From Natronolimnobius sp. AArcel1 (lineage in GTDB: Archaea > Halobacteriota > Halobacteria > Halobacteriales > Natrialbaceae): a stretch of DNA of 64,000 nt. Positions 61,643 through 64,000 of this stretch are shown here, in pieces (position 1 is the first letter of the stretch; every line of letters starts with the position of its first letter). The stretch spans positions 496,001-560,000 of the forward strand of contig NZ_JAAKXY010000004.1 in assembly GCF_011043775.1 (NCBI RefSeq), read 5' to 3'. The notes under the pieces were generated by a model that saw only the letters and a program-made list of their open reading frames with translations, did not search any database and was not told the DNA's origin. Both the position numbers and the translations under genes were made by a program.

Positions 61643-63521
61643 GGTGACCCAATCAGCCGGCCGGGAAACAGCCGACGCAGAAGCCGATGGTGACGTCGTA
61701 CCGACCATCGACTCGAGCGAACCCACGTTCCGCGAGAAACTCGAGGCGCTGTGGACGGTCGTCCGCTTTCGGCCGTGGACGATCGGGCTAATTCTTGCCC
61801 TCAAGGCCGTAGCAGCGCTATTTGAAGGTGTTGGACTGACCTTTTTGCTTCCGATCATCGAGGTTGCACAGGATGGCGGGACACTACAGGAGGATGCAAC
61901 GGGTCCAGTCACGTACTTCGTCGAGGCGTACGAGCTGATCGGGGTTACGGCAACGTTCGAAACGTTGTTGGTCGGGCTAGCCGCGATTATGACGCTTCGG
62001 TACGGCGTGAGCTTTCTTATTGGCTGGATACAGGCAGCAGTGACACAGGCGTATATGGCTTCGCTCAGGCGGGATGCGTACGAGTCGTTGCTGGCTGCCG
62101 AAGTTGGCTACCTCGATCACGCAGATGGCGACGAAATTACGAATACGATCATCACCGAGGCACGCACCTCTGCACGACTGATCGGTGATATCCTTTCGGT
62201 TATCGAGAAAGGGTTGTTTGCCGCCGTCTACGCGACGGTCGCACTGGTACTCTCACCGACGTTGACGCTCCTCTCAATCTTCGTCCTCGGGACGGTGGTG
62301 GTGTTGAGTCGGTATGCCCTCGCGCCGGGTTACGAGATCGGTGACCGCGTCGCAGCGGCAAACGAGCGGATTCAGTCACTCGTCAACGCGGGAACGCGCG
62401 GGCTGTACGAAGTAAAACTGTTCACGATGCAACCGACGCTTGCGACCGAGTACGATCGTGCTCACAACCGTCTCGTTGATACCTTCGTTACGCTCGAGCG
62501 CAATCAGGTTGCTCTCAGTGCGCTCACCAAACTCCTCAACGCCTTCGTGATCTTCGCGCTTGTCTATCTTGCGATTGCCTACCTGACGCTGTCGTTTGCC
62601 GCCCTGGGGGTGTTCCTGTTCGCGATGTTCCGACTGTCGCCGCTGATTAGCGGCCTCAACAACACGCTGTACTCGATCGATGGCGCGCTTCCACATCTTG
62701 TGCGCACGCAACGACTCATCGCGGCGTTTGACCGTCACACCGAATCGAGTGGGACCGTCCCAGCGCCCAACCCGACGACCACACTCAAGATGGACGACGT
62801 GACGTTTCAGTACGACCAAGACGACGCCGGGACAGCCATTACTGACGTGTCGTTGCATCTCGAGCGTGGCGAAACGATCGCATTGGCTGGCCCTTCGGGG
62901 GCCGGGAAGTCGACGGTCGTCTCCCTGCTGGCAGGGTTATACGAACCTGATGAGGGGACAATTCGAGCAAACGGAACCGACCTGTCGACGCTTGATCGAC
63001 ACTCGTGGTATGAACGAGTTACTGTTGTCCCACAGCAACCGTTCCTGTTCACCGGGACACTCCGGTACAACGTCGCAATCGCTGACCCGGCAGCGAGCGA
63101 CGACGCAATCAAGCACGCCTGCGAACTCAGCCAGGTCAGCGCATTTCTCGAGACGCTGCCGAACGGACTGGATACCGAACTCGGTGACGACGGTGTTCGG
63201 CTTTCAGGCGGCCAGCGCCAACGCATTGCCATCGCTCGAGCACTCCTTACCGATGCGGACATCCTCATCCTCGATGAGGCGACGAGCGAACTCGACTCGC
63301 CGACTGAAACCGCGATTCTCGACGCACTCGAGGCGACGGATCGAGCGTACGCGACGATCGTGATCGGCCACTGGTTATCGACAGTCAGAGATGCCGACCG
63401 GATTTACACGGTCGTCGACGGTGAAATCGTTGAATCGGGCACACATCGTGAACTGATAGCCAGGGAAACACACTATGCGACCCTCTACGAGCCACAGGTC
63501 GAACCGACGCACTCACCGTAG
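61635..63521 (+). CDS. ABC transporter, fused permease and ATPase (exporter type)
   Basis: A 628-residue half-transporter. Residues about 40-340 hold six membrane helices (for instance VVALFEGVGLTFLLPII-like and IFALVYLAIAYLTLSFAALG), and the ATPase domain has Walker A ALAGPSGAGKSTVVSLLAG, signature VRLSGGQRQRIAIARALL, Walker B ILILDEATSELDSP and the His-loop VIGHWLS. It is the exporter type that carries peptides or lipids out of cells. Translational overlap with the nucleotidyltransferase gene, and the HPr-kinase-like gene downstream, make a RiPP exporter plausible; a lipid or glycan exporter is the alternative. Confidence 0.93.
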   Translation: MSEVTQSAGRETADAEADGDVVPTIDSSEPTFREKLEALWTVVRFRPWTIGLILALKAVAALFEGVGLTFLLPIIEVAQDGGTLQEDATGPVTYFVEAYELIGVTATFETLLVGLAAIMTLRYGVSFLIGWIQAAVTQAYMASLRRDAYESLLAAEVGYLDHADGDEITNTIITEARTSARLIGDILSVIEKGLFAAVYATVALVLSPTLTLLSIFVLGTVVVLSRYALAPGYEIGDRVAAANERIQSLVNAGTRGLYEVKLFTMQPTLATEYDRAHNRLVDTFVTLERNQVALSALTKLLNAFVIFALVYLAIAYLTLSFAALGVFLFAMFRLSPLISGLNNTLYSIDGALPHLVRTQRLIAAFDRHTESSGTVPAPNPTTTLKMDDVTFQYDQDDAGTAITDVSLHLERGETIALAGPSGAGKSTVVSLLAGLYEPDEGTIRANGTDLSTLDRHSWYERVTVVPQQPFLFTGTLRYNVAIADPAASDDAIKHACELSQVSAFLETLPNGLDTELGDDGVRLSGGQRQRIAIARALLTDADILILDEATSELDSPTETAILDALEATDRAYATIVIGHWLSTVRDADRIYTVVDGEIVESGTHRELIARETHYATLYEPQVEPTHSP

Positions 63522-63560
63522 TCATCTCGCTCCCGAGACGGTGTTGCCAATATACTACTC

Positions 63561-63570
63561 GTTTTTAATC
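63561..63570 (+). promoter_or_regulatory. Possible TATA box of the kinase-like gene
   Basis: GTTTTTAATC lies 36-45 bases before the ATG at 63606, so this gene may have its own promoter in addition to read-through from the operon. Confidence 0.4.
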
Positions 63571-63605
63571 GTTAGTACAAAGTGCCAGAACGAGAAATTA
63601 GTAGC

Positions 63606-64000
63606 ATGTATCGGTACGCTGCATACGGGCTCGAGATCAAGTCATCGATTCGGTTACCGGAATTTCCACAATCAGACGGGGCCGCGTCGGCAGTCGATGC
63701 AGTATTTCGCCGCGAGACGCTCGAGCCTGTTTCGGAATCCGTTCCCGGTGTCGGCCGACGGCGGATCGCTGCCGAACCTGGCCGATGTCGGTTCAGCTAC
63801 GATGGTATTGGTTCGTTTCTTGTCGAAAACGGCGACCAAATCACGTTCGATCTAGCTGTAGACCCGACTCCCGAAGAGATCCCGCGCAAGGTTGTTCGTC
63901 GCCTCTTTGCAAACGAACTTATCAGTATGCTCGTTCACCAGCGAGGCGAGTTAGTCTTACACGCGAGTGCCGTTGCTGTTGGCGACGAGGCGGCGATCTT
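63606..64000 (+). CDS. HPr-kinase/PEPCK-fold-like serine kinase, N-terminal part (runs off the right edge)
   Basis: An open frame from ATG 63606 to the window end (131 complete codons). The N-terminus YRYAAYGLEIKSSIRLPEFP, with LELP-type and strand patterns, resembles the N-terminal domain of HPr-kinase-like proteins. Near the edge comes LISMLVHQRGELVLHASAVA followed by VGDEAAIF, the sequence that precedes the P-loop in this family (LHAS-x-V). Members in lasso-peptide-type clusters phosphorylate the precursor's C-terminal residue. The P-loop and the rest lie outside the window, so activity cannot be judged. It is 84 bases after the ABC gene, same strand. Confidence 0.68.
   Translation, partial: MYRYAAYGLEIKSSIRLPEFPQSDGAASAVDAVFRRETLEPVSESVPGVGRRRIAAEPGRCRFSYDGIGSFLVENGDQITFDLAVDPTPEEIPRKVVRRLFANELISMLVHQRGELVLHASAVAVGDEAAI

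Overview
The window comes from a haloarchaeon. Proteins are strongly acidic, GC is high over most of the window, CTCGAG (read in frame as Leu-Glu) recurs every few hundred bases from about 10.2 kb onward, and archaeal markers are present: aIF1, F420 and tetrahydromethanopterin enzymes (cofE, mer), AT-rich TATA boxes about 25-30 nt before leaderless start codons, and a tRNA-His with encoded G-1. A Natrialba/Haloterrigena/Natrinema-type genome is plausible, but the sequence alone does not fix the genus.

Layout. (1) 1-10.2 kb is an accessory island of lower GC in which I saw no CTCGAG: a fused restriction-modification protein, a DUF4365-type nuclease/helical-repeat protein, a zinc-ribbon plus PD-(D/E)xK protein, small proteins and a tyrosine recombinase. 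It ends next to an orphan tRNA-tail element. (2) 10.2-21 kb holds a winged-helix regulator, tRNA-Phe and tRNA-His each followed by tandem tail elements, a SOUL protein, lipoproteins, an aldo/keto reductase, a Tat-exported putative metalloprotease, an RHH regulator and a degenerate NodB-fold lipoprotein, then transposase debris. (3) 21-34.5 kb is metabolic: a NUDIX-IF2B fusion, hyuAB, a PemK/MazF-type toxin with a winged-helix partner, cofE-mer, mannonate dehydratase, D-lyxose isomerase, a histidine kinase and a cold-shock protein. (4) 34.7-45.5 kb has a moxR-DUF58-transglutaminase operon, aIF1, rhodanese, a candidate structured RNA, NUDIX, DUF5809/DUF5810-type proteins, rimI, a ferritin-like protein and tRNA-Lys. 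(5) 45.7-60.2 kb is a cell-surface glycan locus: four glycosyltransferases, a large membrane protein, an FkbM methyltransferase, a methyltransferase-kinase fusion, a flippase, a ParB-fold protein and two sugar-nucleotide epimerases. (6) 60.3-64 kb is a nucleotidyltransferase, an ABC exporter and a truncated HPr-kinase-like gene, a set known from lasso-peptide-type RiPP clusters; the rest lies beyond the window.

The most unusual signals are: a two-hairpin element attached to the 3' end of every tRNA gene in the window, whose second hairpin contains a copy of that tRNA's own 3' end paired to an antisense arm; a run of six or seven consecutive perfect hairpins at 40.27-40.49 kb with a promoter-like and a terminator-like signal on the minus strand; and the possible archaeal RiPP module at the right edge.
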